Source of the DNA: Streptomyces sp. SAT1
GTDB lineage: Bacteria; Actinomycetota; Actinomycetes; Streptomycetales; Streptomycetaceae
Assembly (NCBI RefSeq): GCF_001654495.1
Contig: NZ_CP015849.1
Location: 3,013,501 to 3,077,500, forward strand
Reading direction: 5' to 3'
Length of the DNA stretch: 64,000 nucleotides
In this document: piece after piece, positions 9,407-18,052 of the stretch
How the letters are laid out: each line of letters starts with the position of its first letter
Position numbering within the stretch: position 1 is the stretch's first letter
Position numbers and translations under genes: made by a program
The notes under the pieces: generated by a model
The model's database searches: none
What the model saw: the letters and a program-made list of their open reading frames with translations, nothing else
What the model was told of the DNA's origin: nothing

Positions 9407-12238
9407 TCACGGCTTGAGCACCAGGGTGTCGCTCGTGCTCTTGTCGACCGCGCCGGCCGAGTACGACCAGGGCAGCAGCTCGCCCTTGGCCCACTTGTCC
9501 GTCTGGTCGGTGTAGTGGGCGCTGAAGGCGTGCCCGGAGGCACCGGTGAGGTTGATCCACTTGGACTTGTCGAGGTCGGCGAGGTTGACCACCATCCGCA
9601 TGGACGGCACCCACACGACGCCGTAGCCGCCCGCGGCGTTCCACCCGGAGGCGTTGACCGCGGCCTCGCCGCCGCTGAGCTTCCAGGGGCCCCGGTTGAG
9701 GACGTACTTCAGGAAGCCGGGCCCCTCGGTGCCCAGGGTCTGGTTCTTCAGGAACAGGCGGTGCAGCCGGCCCCAGTTCCAGGTGTCGATGTCCTTGCCG
9801 AGCTTGGAGGTCAGCTCCCAGCGGGCGTCGATCAGGGCGCGCGCGAAGAGCTGGTCGCGGTTCTCGGCCTTGGGGCGGGTACCGGAGGCCGGCACCTTCC
9901 ACCAGTCGCTGTCCGGCTGCTTCACCAGGTTGCGGACCACCTCGAACCAGCGGTCGCCGCCGTCCGGCTGCGCCTGGTCGGCCGAGCGCTCGCCGCACTC
10001 GCGCACCTTGGTGGTCTCGTCCACCGGACCGGTGTTGCCGGTCGGCTCCACCCACAGGCACTGGCCCTCGACGCGCAGCTCCTTGGGCAGCTTGTTGCCG
10101 AAGGCGAGCTTGAGGATGTTGCGCCACACCGCGTTGAAGTACGCCGCCGCCGCCGAGTCGGCGTCCTGGGTGTAGTCCCAGCCCTCCAGCAGCTTCTGCG
10201 CCTGCCGGACGTCCTTGTCGCCGATGTCGATCTTCAGCAGCATCGGCACCAGCAGCTTGGCGATCTCGCTGCTGTTGTCCATCTGCATCTGGCGCATGTC
10301 GTCGGTGGAGATCTTGCCGCCGCCGTCGATCTTCGACTGGATCAGGTCGGCGATCCGCTGGCTGCGGGTGCCGTAGCCCCAGTCCGTGGTGAGCCGGTAC
10401 GGATAATCGGCCGGGTCCACCACGGCCTGGTTGGCGGTGACGATGTAGCCGCGCTTCGGGTTGTACTCGTAGGGCAGCTGGCCCTGCTTGAGGTAGCCCT
10501 TCCAGTCGTACTTCGAGTCCCAGCCCGGCGCCGGGACCGAGCCGTCGTCGTTCTTGGCGCGCTTGGGGATGCGGCCGGGCAGGGTGTAGCCGATGTTGCC
10601 GCGGGTGTCGGCGTAGACCAGGTTCTGCGAGGGCACGTCGAACTTCGCCGCGGCCGAGCGGAAGCCGCTCCAGTCCTTGGCCTGGTCGATGGCGAAGACG
10701 GCGTCCATGGTGGTGCCCGCCTGGAGCGCGGTCCACTTCAGGGCGATCGCGTAGCCGTCGCCGCGGTCCGGGGCCGCGGTGTCGACCTGGGCCTTCTTGC
10801 CGACCTGCACCAGTTCGTCGTCGCGGTCGGACAGCAGCGGCCCGTTCTCCGTCTCGCGGACGACGATCTTCTTGGACGCACCGCCCGCGACCTTGATGGT
10901 CTCCTGCCGGGTCCGGAAGGGCACCGTCTTGTCGTCGCGCAGATAGCCGTCGCCGCTGAGCTTCTCCAGGTACAGGTCGGTGACGTCGACGCCGGAGTTG
11001 GTCATGCCCCAGGCGATGTCCTGGTTGTGGCCGATGACCACACCGGGCATGCCCGCGAAGGTGTAGCCGGTGACGTCGTAGGGGCACTTGCCGGACACGG
11101 CGCGGCAGTGCAGGCCCATCTGGTACCAGACGGACGGCAGCGAGGCGCCCAGGTGCGGGTCGTTGGCGAGCAGCGGCTTGCCGGTGATGGTGTGCTTCCC
11201 GGCGACCACCCAGGAGTTGGAGCCGATGCCGTCGCCGTTCACCCCGACCGCGGCGGGCAGGTTCTGCATCACGCTGCGCAGGCCCGACAGCTGGCTCTGC
11301 ACGCCCGAGCCGTCCGGGTCCGAGGTGCCGGTGCCTGTGCCGGTGTCGGTGGTGCCCGAGGCGGGCACTCCGGAGCCGCCGTCCGGCAGGCCGGTGCCGT
11401 CGGAGCCGGGGTCGGCGCCGGAACCGCCGGACGAGCCGGAACCGCTCGCCCCGCCGTCGAACGCGCCCTCGGACTCGTCGTACCGGCCCTGGGTGATGAT
11501 CGGCTTGTTCCGGCTGTACGGGTAGTCCGGGTACAGGTCCTTGATCTGCTTGGGGCCGAGGCGGCTGGTCATCAGGGCGCGGTCGATCTCGTCCTGCATG
11601 TTGCCGCGCAGGTCCCAGGCCATCGCCTTCAGCCAGGCGACCGAGTCGACCGGCGTCCACTGGGCGGGCCGGTAGTCGTTGGTGAAGCCCAGCGCCGCGT
11701 ACTCCAGGGAGATGTCCGCGGCGTCGCGGCCCTTGAGGTAGGCGTTGACGCCCTGGGAGTACGCCTGGAGGTACTTCTTGGTGGCGGGCGACAGCTTCTT
11801 GTCGTACTCCTGCTGCGCGACCCGGTCCCAGCCCAGGGTGCGCAGGAACTCGTCGTTGTCGACCTGCCCCTTGCCGAACATCTCCGACAGCCGGCCGGAG
11901 GTCATGTGCCGGCGCACGTCCATCTCGTAGAACCGGTCCTGCGCCTGGACGAAGCCCTGCGCCATGAACAGGTCCTCCGGGGAGGAGGCGTAGATCTGCG
12001 GGATGCCGTAGCCGTCCCGCTTCACGTCCACGGGCCCGGACAGGCCCTGGAGCGTGGTCGAGCCCTTGGTCTGCGGGAAGGAGGCGCGGACGGTGCTGAC
12101 GGACCAGTAGGCCCCGTAGGCGATGCCTCCGATGATGGCCAGCACCAGGACAAGCACGATCAGTCGGGCTTTTCGCCCCTTCTTCCTGCCGGACTTGCCG
12201 GGCTTGTCACCCGATGTGGCGGTGGTGTTGGGGGGCAT
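9407..12238 (-). CDS. Penicillin acylase family Ntn hydrolase, membrane-anchored
   Basis: 943 residues from the ATG at 12238. A Lys/Arg-rich cytoplasmic start and one membrane helix (about residues 24-42) precede an alpha-chain region (GLSGPVDVKRDGYGIPQIYA ... AQDRFYEMDVRRHMTSGRL). The beta chain should begin at the Ser of SNSWVV near residue 340, the catalytic N-terminal nucleophile after autocleavage. Just before it lies ~55 residues of Gly/Ser/Asp/Thr low complexity (about 260-313), where the spacer peptide is removed in known acylases. The substrate cannot be read from sequence: beta-lactam side chains, acyl-homoserine lactones and acyl-lipopeptides are all used by the family. Confidence 0.85.
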   Translation of the reverse strand: MPPNTTATSGDKPGKSGRKKGRKARLIVLVLVLAIIGGIAYGAYWSVSTVRASFPQTKGSTTLQGLSGPVDVKRDGYGIPQIYASSPEDLFMAQGFVQAQDRFYEMDVRRHMTSGRLSEMFGKGQVDNDEFLRTLGWDRVAQQEYDKKLSPATKKYLQAYSQGVNAYLKGRDAADISLEYAALGFTNDYRPAQWTPVDSVAWLKAMAWDLRGNMQDEIDRALMTSRLGPKQIKDLYPDYPYSRNKPIITQGRYDESEGAFDGGASGSGSSGGSGADPGSDGTGLPDGGSGVPASGTTDTGTGTGTSDPDGSGVQSQLSGLRSVMQNLPAAVGVNGDGIGSNSWVVAGKHTITGKPLLANDPHLGASLPSVWYQMGLHCRAVSGKCPYDVTGYTFAGMPGVVIGHNQDIAWGMTNSGVDVTDLYLEKLSGDGYLRDDKTVPFRTRQETIKVAGGASKKIVVRETENGPLLSDRDDELVQVGKKAQVDTAAPDRGDGYAIALKWTALQAGTTMDAVFAIDQAKDWSGFRSAAAKFDVPSQNLVYADTRGNIGYTLPGRIPKRAKNDDGSVPAPGWDSKYDWKGYLKQGQLPYEYNPKRGYIVTANQAVVDPADYPYRLTTDWGYGTRSQRIADLIQSKIDGGGKISTDDMRQMQMDNSSEIAKLLVPMLLKIDIGDKDVRQAQKLLEGWDYTQDADSAAAAYFNAVWRNILKLAFGNKLPKELRVEGQCLWVEPTGNTGPVDETTKVRECGERSADQAQPDGGDRWFEVVRNLVKQPDSDWWKVPASGTRPKAENRDQLFARALIDARWELTSKLGKDIDTWNWGRLHRLFLKNQTLGTEGPGFLKYVLNRGPWKLSGGEAAVNASGWNAAGGYGVVWVPSMRMVVNLADLDKSKWINLTGASGHAFSAHYTDQTDKWAKGELLPWSYSAGAVDKSTSDTLVLKP

Positions 12239-12474
12239 CGCTGTCCTTGCTGTCCTAACGCGAGCGGCAGGCGGTACTGGAGTGCTGGAGCAACCATAGG
12301 CGCAGGGCCCGGTGGCCCTTGACGCGGAGTCGCATCCCGGCGCGCACGGGCGTTCGATCACCGCCGCGAAGGCGTCAAGAAAGCGTCAAGAGTTAGGTAA
12401 GGTAACGAAGTAACTGGTGGAGCCCGAGAACGGCGACGCCGGAGAATGCCGAGAACTCGGGGAAGGAACCGCCA

Positions 12475-13986
12475 CTGACTGTCCACCACCTCAACCAGCT
12501 CCTGCTCGCCTGCTCCCTCGTCCTGCTCGTCGCGGTCGCGGCGGTGCGGATCTCCTCCCGCAGCGGGCTCCCCAGCCTGCTCGTGTACCTGGGGATCGGC
12601 ATCGTCATGGGTGCGGACGGCCTCGGCCACATCCACTTCAGCAACGCCGAGATGACCCAGGTCATCGGCTACGCGGCCCTCGTGGTGATCCTCGCCGAGG
12701 GCGGGCTCGGTACGAAGTGGAAGGAGATCCGGCCGGTTCTGCCGTCCGCCTCCGTGCTGGCGCTGCTCGGGGTCGCGGTCAGTGTCGGCGTCACGGCGGC
12801 CGGCGCCCATTACCTGACCGGCCTGGAATGGCGCCAGGCCCTCATCATCGGCGCGGTGGTCTCCTCCACCGACGCGGCGGCCGTCTTCTCCGTGCTGCGC
12901 CGCATCCCCCTGCCCGCGCGCGTGACGGGCACGCTGGAGGCCGAGTCCGGCTTCAACGACGCCCCGGTGGTCATCCTGGTCGTCGCCTTCTCCGCGGCGG
13001 GCCCGGTGGAGCACTGGTACGTGCTGCTGGGCGAGATAGCGCTGGAGCTGGCCATCGGCGCGGCCATCGGCCTCGCGGTGGGCTGGCTCGGCTCCTGGGG
13101 CCTCAAGCACGTCGCCCTGCCGGCCTCCGGCCTCTACCCCATCGCCGTGATGGCGATCGCGGTCACCGCCTACGCCGCCGGAGCGCTGGCCCACGGCAGC
13201 GGCTTCCTGGCCGTCTATCTGGCGTCGATGGTCCTCGGCAACGCCAAGCTGCCGCACTGGCCCGCCACCCGCGGCTTCGCCGAGGGGCTCGGCTGGATCG
13301 CCCAGATCGGCATGTTCGTCCTGCTCGGCCTGCTGGTCACCCCGCACGAACTGGTCGACGACTTCGTGCCCGCCCTGCTGATCGGCCTGGTCCTGACCAT
13401 GGTCGCGCGGCCGCTGAGCGTGCTGGTCAGCCTGCTGCCCTTCCGGGTGCCCTGGTCCGAGCAGGCCCTGATGTCGTGGGCCGGGCTGCGCGGCGCCGTC
13501 CCCATCATCCTGGCCACCATCCCCATGGTGAACGGCGTCGACGCCAGCGGACGCATCTTCAACATCGTCTTCGTGCTCGTCGTCGTCTACACCCTGGTGC
13601 AGGGCCCGACGCTGCCCTGGCTGGCCCGCAAGCTCCGGCTGGGCGGCGGGGAGGAGGCCGCCGACCTCGGCATCGAGTCGGCACCCCTGGAGCGGCTGCG
13701 CGGCCACCTGCTGTCCGTCGCCATCCCCGAGGGGTCGCGGATGCACGGCGTGGAGGTGGCCGAGCTGCGACTGCCCGCCGGATCCGCGGTCACCCTGGTC
13801 GTCCGCGACGGAAAATCGTTTGTCCCGCTGCCGACGACCGTCCTCAGGCGCGGCGACGAACTCCTCGTCGTCGCCACCGACCCGGTCCGCGAGGCCGCGG
13901 AGCGCCGCCTGCGCGCGGTCGGCCGGGGCGGCAAGCTGGCGAGCTGGCTGGGCGCCAACGGGGCGGGGGCGAGCGGGCCCGGGTGA
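12475..13986 (+). CDS. Potassium(sodium)/proton antiporter, CPA family with RCK_C domain
   Basis: 503 residues if translation begins at the CTG at 12475, seven bases after GGAAGGA; this restores the first membrane helix (NQLLLACSLVLLVAVAAV) that a start at GTG 12544 would lose. About 12 membrane helices carry the family motifs GAVVSSTDAAAVFSVLR (the essential Asp pair region) and ESGFNDAPVVIL. The tail (about 400-485) is an RCK_C/TrkA-C domain (GVEVAELRLPAGSAVTLVVRDG) that binds a regulatory ligand. This composition is that of NhaP2/CvrA-type K+/H+ antiporters. Divergent from the acylase gene, which starts 236 bp away. Confidence 0.85.
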   Translation: MTVHHLNQLLLACSLVLLVAVAAVRISSRSGLPSLLVYLGIGIVMGADGLGHIHFSNAEMTQVIGYAALVVILAEGGLGTKWKEIRPVLPSASVLALLGVAVSVGVTAAGAHYLTGLEWRQALIIGAVVSSTDAAAVFSVLRRIPLPARVTGTLEAESGFNDAPVVILVVAFSAAGPVEHWYVLLGEIALELAIGAAIGLAVGWLGSWGLKHVALPASGLYPIAVMAIAVTAYAAGALAHGSGFLAVYLASMVLGNAKLPHWPATRGFAEGLGWIAQIGMFVLLGLLVTPHELVDDFVPALLIGLVLTMVARPLSVLVSLLPFRVPWSEQALMSWAGLRGAVPIILATIPMVNGVDASGRIFNIVFVLVVVYTLVQGPTLPWLARKLRLGGGEEAADLGIESAPLERLRGHLLSVAIPEGSRMHGVEVAELRLPAGSAVTLVVRDGKSFVPLPTTVLRRGDELLVVATDPVREAAERRLRAVGRGGKLASWLGANGAGASGPG

Positions 13987-14295
13987 CTCCCGCCCGGCGC
14001 GTTCGCGGGCCTGTGCCGTACGGGGTCCGCGCCGCGCGGGCCCGGGGTTTCGAAGGTGGGGGCGAACCGCCCGTGGTGCTCGTTTTCACAGGGGCGGCGG
14101 CCCCGCGCCCTGTACGATGAAGGCGCACCCTGATCGAACCAACTCTGCCTGACGCAGAGCTGGCGCGACCGTATGGCGGTCGGGACGCCCCCTCTCCGCG
14201 GGCGCCGGCATCTACCGCAGTCCGCGCAAGAGGACAGCTCTCGGCGCGCCCGTACCCGAGGGCCCGCGCTACCAGGCGGCAGAAAGGCACGGGCC
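13987..14295. other. Intergenic region upstream of MFS gene
   Basis: 309 bp without a gene. It holds a hairpin CTCTGC-CTGAC-GCAGAG (14143-14159), possibly in the mRNA leader of the following transporter, and a TACGAT box at 14112-14117 that could be a -10. No well-spaced -35 is visible. Confidence 0.35.
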
Positions 14296-15591
14296 GTGGG
14301 ATCCGCGGTCACCACCACCGACCCCGCGAAGACCTCGCCGGCATCCTCCCGCCCCGGATACGGGCAACTGCTGCGTACCCGCGGCGCCTGGACGTTCCTG
14401 CTCCCCGGCTTCGCGGCACGCCAGCCGTTCGCGATGCTCACCATCTCCATCGTGCTGCTGGTGCAGCACACCACCGGCTCCTACGGCGCCGCGGGCGCCA
14501 CCGCGGCCGTCACCGGCGTCTCCATGGCCGTGTTCGCGCCCTACAGCGGACGGCTCGCCGACCGCTACGGACAGCGCGCCGTCCTGCTGCCCGGCGTCCT
14601 GGTGCACGCCGCCGCCGGGCTCACCCTGACGGCGCTCGCACTCGCGCACGCCCCGCTGTGGGCGCTCTTCGTCGCGGCCGTGCCGACCGGCGCCTCGGTG
14701 CCCCAGGTCGGCCCCATGGTGCGCGCCCGCTGGGGCGTCACCCTCAAGGGCTCACCGCTGATGACCACCGCGGCGGCCTTCGAGTCGGTCACCGACGAAC
14801 TGACCTTCGTCTTCGGCCCGCTGCTCGCCACCGCCCTGTGCACGGCCGTCACCCCGGCGGCCGGTCTGCTCACGGAGTCCGCGCTGACCCTGGTCGGCGG
14901 CCTGCTGTTCGCCGCGCAGAAGCGCACCCAGCCGTCCGTCTCCGGCCGCGGGCACGCGCGCGTGGAGCACGTCCCGGCCCTGCGCGTGCCCGGTGTGCGC
15001 GTACTGGCCGTGACCTTCCTGGGCATCGGCTCCGTCTTCGGCGGTATGCAGGTCTCGCTGGCCGCGTTCACCGAGTCGATCGGCGAGCCGGGCCTGAACG
15101 GCGTCCTGTACGGGACGTTCGCCGCCGGCAACATGCTCTCCGGCATCGTCTGCGGCGCCATCGCCTGGAAGGTCGCCCCGCAGCGCCGCCTGGTCATCGG
15201 CTACGCCGCGCTGGCGGTGGCCGCGTCCGCGCTGTGGACCGCGCACTCGGTGCTGCTGCTCGCCGCGCTCGGCCTGCTGGTCGGCATGTGCATCGCGCCC
15301 GCGCTGATCACCGGCTACACGCTGGTGGAGGGCCTGGTCCCGGCGGGTGCCCGGACCGAGGCGTTCACCTGGCTCACCGGCGCGGTCGCGCTCGGCCAGG
15401 CCGCCGCCGTCACCGTGGCCGGACAGCTGGAGGACCACCTGTGGGGCGGCGCCGGCTTCCTGGTCCCGATGGCCGGTACCGTGCTGGCGCTGCTGACCCT
15501 GCTCACCCTGCGGTCACGGCTCGCCACCCGGTCCGACAGCCGCACGGTGGCACGTGGCGTCGGTCACCGCGCACCTGTCGCAGTGGACTGA
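14296..15591 (+). CDS. MFS transporter
   Basis: 431 residues with 12 predicted membrane helices. The intracellular loop 2-3 motif GRLADRYGQRAVLL and a second loop between helices 6 and 7 (QKRTQPSVSGRGHARVEHV) are clear. The GTG at 14296 follows AGAAAGG at nine bases. The family is that of small-solute efflux permeases (Bcr/YcaD-like); no substrate can be inferred, and no regulator is adjacent. The next gene (FmdB-like) lies 67 bp on but has its own control site. Confidence 0.8.
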   Translation: MGSAVTTTDPAKTSPASSRPGYGQLLRTRGAWTFLLPGFAARQPFAMLTISIVLLVQHTTGSYGAAGATAAVTGVSMAVFAPYSGRLADRYGQRAVLLPGVLVHAAAGLTLTALALAHAPLWALFVAAVPTGASVPQVGPMVRARWGVTLKGSPLMTTAAAFESVTDELTFVFGPLLATALCTAVTPAAGLLTESALTLVGGLLFAAQKRTQPSVSGRGHARVEHVPALRVPGVRVLAVTFLGIGSVFGGMQVSLAAFTESIGEPGLNGVLYGTFAAGNMLSGIVCGAIAWKVAPQRRLVIGYAALAVAASALWTAHSVLLLAALGLLVGMCIAPALITGYTLVEGLVPAGARTEAFTWLTGAVALGQAAAVTVAGQLEDHLWGGAGFLVPMAGTVLALLTLLTLRSRLATRSDSRTVARGVGHRAPVAVD

Positions 15592-15621
15592 TCCCGGGGA
15601 ATACGTCACTATGGACCGTCG

Positions 15622-15648
15622 TTAGCACTCATCGAGTGAGAGTGCCAG
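15622..15648 (+). promoter_or_regulatory. CIRCE element (HrcA operator)
   Basis: TTAGCACTC-N9-GAGTGCCAG. On the other strand it reads CTGGCACTC-N9-GAGTGCTAA, which is the CIRCE inverted repeat as found before Streptomyces groE genes. It ends at the AGGAGGA ribosome binding site of the FmdB-like gene, so bound HrcA would block transcription start or elongation. A CACTAT box just upstream (15607-15612) is a possible -10. Confidence 0.85.
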
Positions 15649-15658
15649 GAGGAAGACA

Positions 15659-16021
15659 GTGCCCACCTATCAGTACCAGTGCACCGAGTGCGGCGAGGGC
15701 CTCGAGGCGGTGCAGAAGTTCACCGACGACGCGCTCACCGAGTGCCCCACCTGCAGTGGCCGCCTGAAGAAGGTGTTCTCCGCGGTCGGCATTGTCTTCA
15801 AGGGATCCGGCTTCTACCGCAACGACAGCCGCGGCTCCTCGTCGAGCAGCAGCCCGGCGTCGTCGAAGTCGGCGGGCGGCTCCTCGGCGTCGTCGTCCGA
15901 TGCGGGTTCGTCCTCGTCGGCGTCGTCGTCCGGATCGTCGTCGTCCGGTTCCGGATCGTCGTCGTCCTCGTCGTCTTCGTCGTCCTCGGCCACGAGTTCG
16001 GCCGGCAGCTCCGCCGCCTGA
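15659..16021 (+). CDS. FmdB family zinc-ribbon protein with Ser-rich tail
   Basis: 120 residues from a GTG eleven bases after AGGAGGA. The first 60 residues are an FmdB/CxxC_CxxC_SSSS zinc ribbon: PTYQYQCTECGEG and ECPTCSGRLKKVF, with Cys at 8, 11, 29 and 32. The remaining half is almost only Ser with some Ala and Gly, encoded by near-uniform TCG/TCC runs. The role of this small family is unknown; it was first noted as a putative regulator of methylamide metabolism. The CIRCE element directly upstream places it in the HrcA heat-shock regulon here. A strong hairpin follows. Confidence 0.85.
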   Translation: MPTYQYQCTECGEGLEAVQKFTDDALTECPTCSGRLKKVFSAVGIVFKGSGFYRNDSRGSSSSSSPASSKSAGGSSASSSDAGSSSSASSSGSSSSGSGSSSSSSSSSSSATSSAGSSAA

Positions 16022-16030
16022 CATCGCTTT

Positions 16031-16072
16031 CGCCTAAGTCCCCGCCGTCGTACGACAGCGGGGACTTAGGCG
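16031..16072. terminator. Bidirectional terminator
   Basis: Inverted repeat CGCCTAAGTCCCCG (16031-16044) with its complement at 16059-16072; the loop CCGTCGTACGACAG can pair further. It starts 9 bp after the FmdB-like stop and separates it from the convergent MFS gene. Confidence 0.88.
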
Positions 16073-16151
16073 TGCCCGCGGCGGGTGCGGGCTGGGCTGG
16101 TGAGGCCCCTCCCGGGGGCCCTGCCCTACGGGCCACCTCCCCGCTGAGCTC

Positions 16152-16244
16152 CCGCGGGCCCTCTCCCTCTGAGGGCAACGGCCGCTCGCGCCCGTCCCGG
16201 GCGTCCTGGATGCCGCGGGCCCTCTCCCCCTGAGGGCAACGGCC
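16152..16244. repeat. Two 32-bp direct repeats
   Basis: Copies at 16152-16183 and 16213-16244 differ at one base. Each contains CCCTCTCC-(C/T)-CTGAGGG, a small dyad, and ends GGGCAACGGCC. They lie between the hairpin terminator and the end of the minus-strand MFS gene (16251) and may form a second terminator for it. Confidence 0.7.
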
Positions 16245-16250
16245 AACGGC

Positions 16251-17843
16251 CTAGACCGCGGCCCGCTCCGCTTCCCGCACCGGCTTCCCCTGGCCCTGGC
16301 CCGCCGTGCCCGGCCCCGCGCCCGACGGGCTCTTCAGCAGCAGAGCGCAGGCCAGCGCGGCCAGCAGGGCGAGGCCGGCGGAGACCAGCAGGCACAGCCG
16401 CATGCCGTCCAGGAAGGAGCTGCCCAGCGCGGTCAGCGCCTGACCGGTGGCGGGGCCGAGGTCGAGTCCGGCGACGGCGCCCAGGCCGTGTTCGCGCGCG
16501 GCGTCCACGACACGTGCGCCGGTCCCGGCCGGGACACCGGCGTCCGCGAGCCGCTCGGGCAGGGCGTTCAGCGCACGGGTGGTGAGCAGCGCGCCGAGGA
16601 CGGCGGGACCGAGCGCGCCGCCGACCTGGCGGATCGCGTTGTTGCCGGCAGCGGCCATCCCGGCCAGGTGGAAGGGGACGGCGGAGACCGCGGAGGCGGT
16701 CATCGGGGTGAGCACTGCGCCCATGCCGAGACCGAGCAGCACCAGCCGCCAGGCCAGCGACGCGTAGGAGGTACCGGCGTCGACGCCGGTCATGGCGAGC
16801 AGCGCGGCGGCGATCAGCACCAGCCCGGAGGTGATCAGCACCCGCGGCGAGATCCGGTGCATCAGCCGTCCGACGGGGAGACCGGCCACCAGCGAGGTGC
16901 CGGACACCAGCACCAGCCGCAGTGCCGCCTGCATGGTGCTCAGGTGCTGGACCAGGCCGAAGTACAGGCTGAGCACGAAGAAGAAGCCGATCAGGCCGAG
17001 GAAGCTGACCATGGCGACCAGCGCGGTGGCGGTGAACGCGGGGCTGCGGAACAGCGCCGGGTCCAGCATCGGGCTGGGGCTGCGCAGTTCCACCAGGACG
17101 AAGGCCACGGCGGCGACCGCGCCGAGTGCCAGGGCGGTGATCACGGCGGGTTCGCCGAAGCCGCCCGCGCCGCCCTCGATGACGCCGTAGACCAGCGCGG
17201 TGACGGCGACGGCGGCGGTGATCTGGCCGGGCCAGTCGAGCCGGCGGCCGTGCGGGGCGCGCGAGTCGGGCAGCCGGAACGCGGCGACGGCCAGCAGGAC
17301 CGCGGAGACCGGTATCGGCAGCAGGAAGATCCAGCGCCAGGCGGCGTGCTCCAGCAGGGCCCCGGCGATCAGCGGGCCGACGGCGAGCGGGGCCGTCAGG
17401 CTCATCGCCCAGAAACCGATGAACCTGCCCCGCTCGCGGTGGTCGGGCACGGCGTGGCTGATCAGCGCGAGCGTGGTGGGCAGCAGGGCGGCGGCACCGA
17501 CGCCGGAGACGGCCTGCCCGACCCACAGCGCCTGCACCGAGCCGGACAGCAGCGAGATCGCGGCACCCAGCGCGCAGAACGCCATGCCGGCCTGGAAGAC
17601 CTTCTTGCGGCCGTACACGTCGCCCAGGACACCGGTGGTCAGGATCAGCGCGGCCATCGGCAGCACGAACGCGTCCGACACCCAGGACAGTTCGGAGGTC
17701 GACGCGCCCAGCGCGCGCTGGATCGCCGGCAGGCTCACCGACACGGTGGTGACGGGCAGATAGGCGACGAACACACCCAGGCAGGCCACGACGAGCGTGG
17801 CGGCCCGTCCGGCCCTGGGATCCGGCGTCGTTGCGGAGTTCAC
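16251..17843 (-). CDS. DHA2/EmrB-type MFS exporter
   Basis: 530 residues, 14 membrane helices. DHA2 features are LPAIQRALGASTSELSWV in the first periplasmic loop, GVLGDVYGRKKVF after helix 2 and AAALLPTTLALISHAVPDHR (motif C-like region). Such proteins export drugs or secondary metabolites with proton influx. The GTG at 17843 has AGGAACGAC upstream. It is divergent from the Lrp-type regulator gene, the likely control pair. Confidence 0.85.
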   Translation of the reverse strand: MNSATTPDPRAGRAATLVVACLGVFVAYLPVTTVSVSLPAIQRALGASTSELSWVSDAFVLPMAALILTTGVLGDVYGRKKVFQAGMAFCALGAAISLLSGSVQALWVGQAVSGVGAAALLPTTLALISHAVPDHRERGRFIGFWAMSLTAPLAVGPLIAGALLEHAAWRWIFLLPIPVSAVLLAVAAFRLPDSRAPHGRRLDWPGQITAAVAVTALVYGVIEGGAGGFGEPAVITALALGAVAAVAFVLVELRSPSPMLDPALFRSPAFTATALVAMVSFLGLIGFFFVLSLYFGLVQHLSTMQAALRLVLVSGTSLVAGLPVGRLMHRISPRVLITSGLVLIAAALLAMTGVDAGTSYASLAWRLVLLGLGMGAVLTPMTASAVSAVPFHLAGMAAAGNNAIRQVGGALGPAVLGALLTTRALNALPERLADAGVPAGTGARVVDAAREHGLGAVAGLDLGPATGQALTALGSSFLDGMRLCLLVSAGLALLAALACALLLKSPSGAGPGTAGQGQGKPVREAERAAV

Positions 17844-18052
17844 GGAGTCGTTCCTTCGGCTGCTGCGGGGCGTGGCCCGCGTTCTCGGAGCGCCGCCGTC
17901 CGGCGAGCGCCCGCTCCCGGGAGCGACGGCCGGCGGCAGCCGCCCGTGGAGCCGCCGATCAGCTTCACCCGGAAGCGTCCGGAACCCGCAGCCGATCCCT
18001 CCCGGCATCACTTAAACTCCGCCCTATCGCCTCCAGGTGGCAGAATTCCTCC
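17844..18052. promoter_or_regulatory. Divergent control region MFS exporter / Lrp regulator
   Basis: 209 bp between divergent starts, expected to hold both promoters and an Lrp-family binding site. I see no strong dyad; the only A+T-rich part is around ACTTAAACTCC (18010-18020). Confidence 0.35.

Noticed and set aside
9365..12322. Very long open frame of 985 codons on the plus strand opposite the acylase gene
   Set aside because: It is the antisense shadow of a high-G+C gene; its translation is Val/Gly/Leu/Arg-rich without motifs and the acylase frame has clear family residues.
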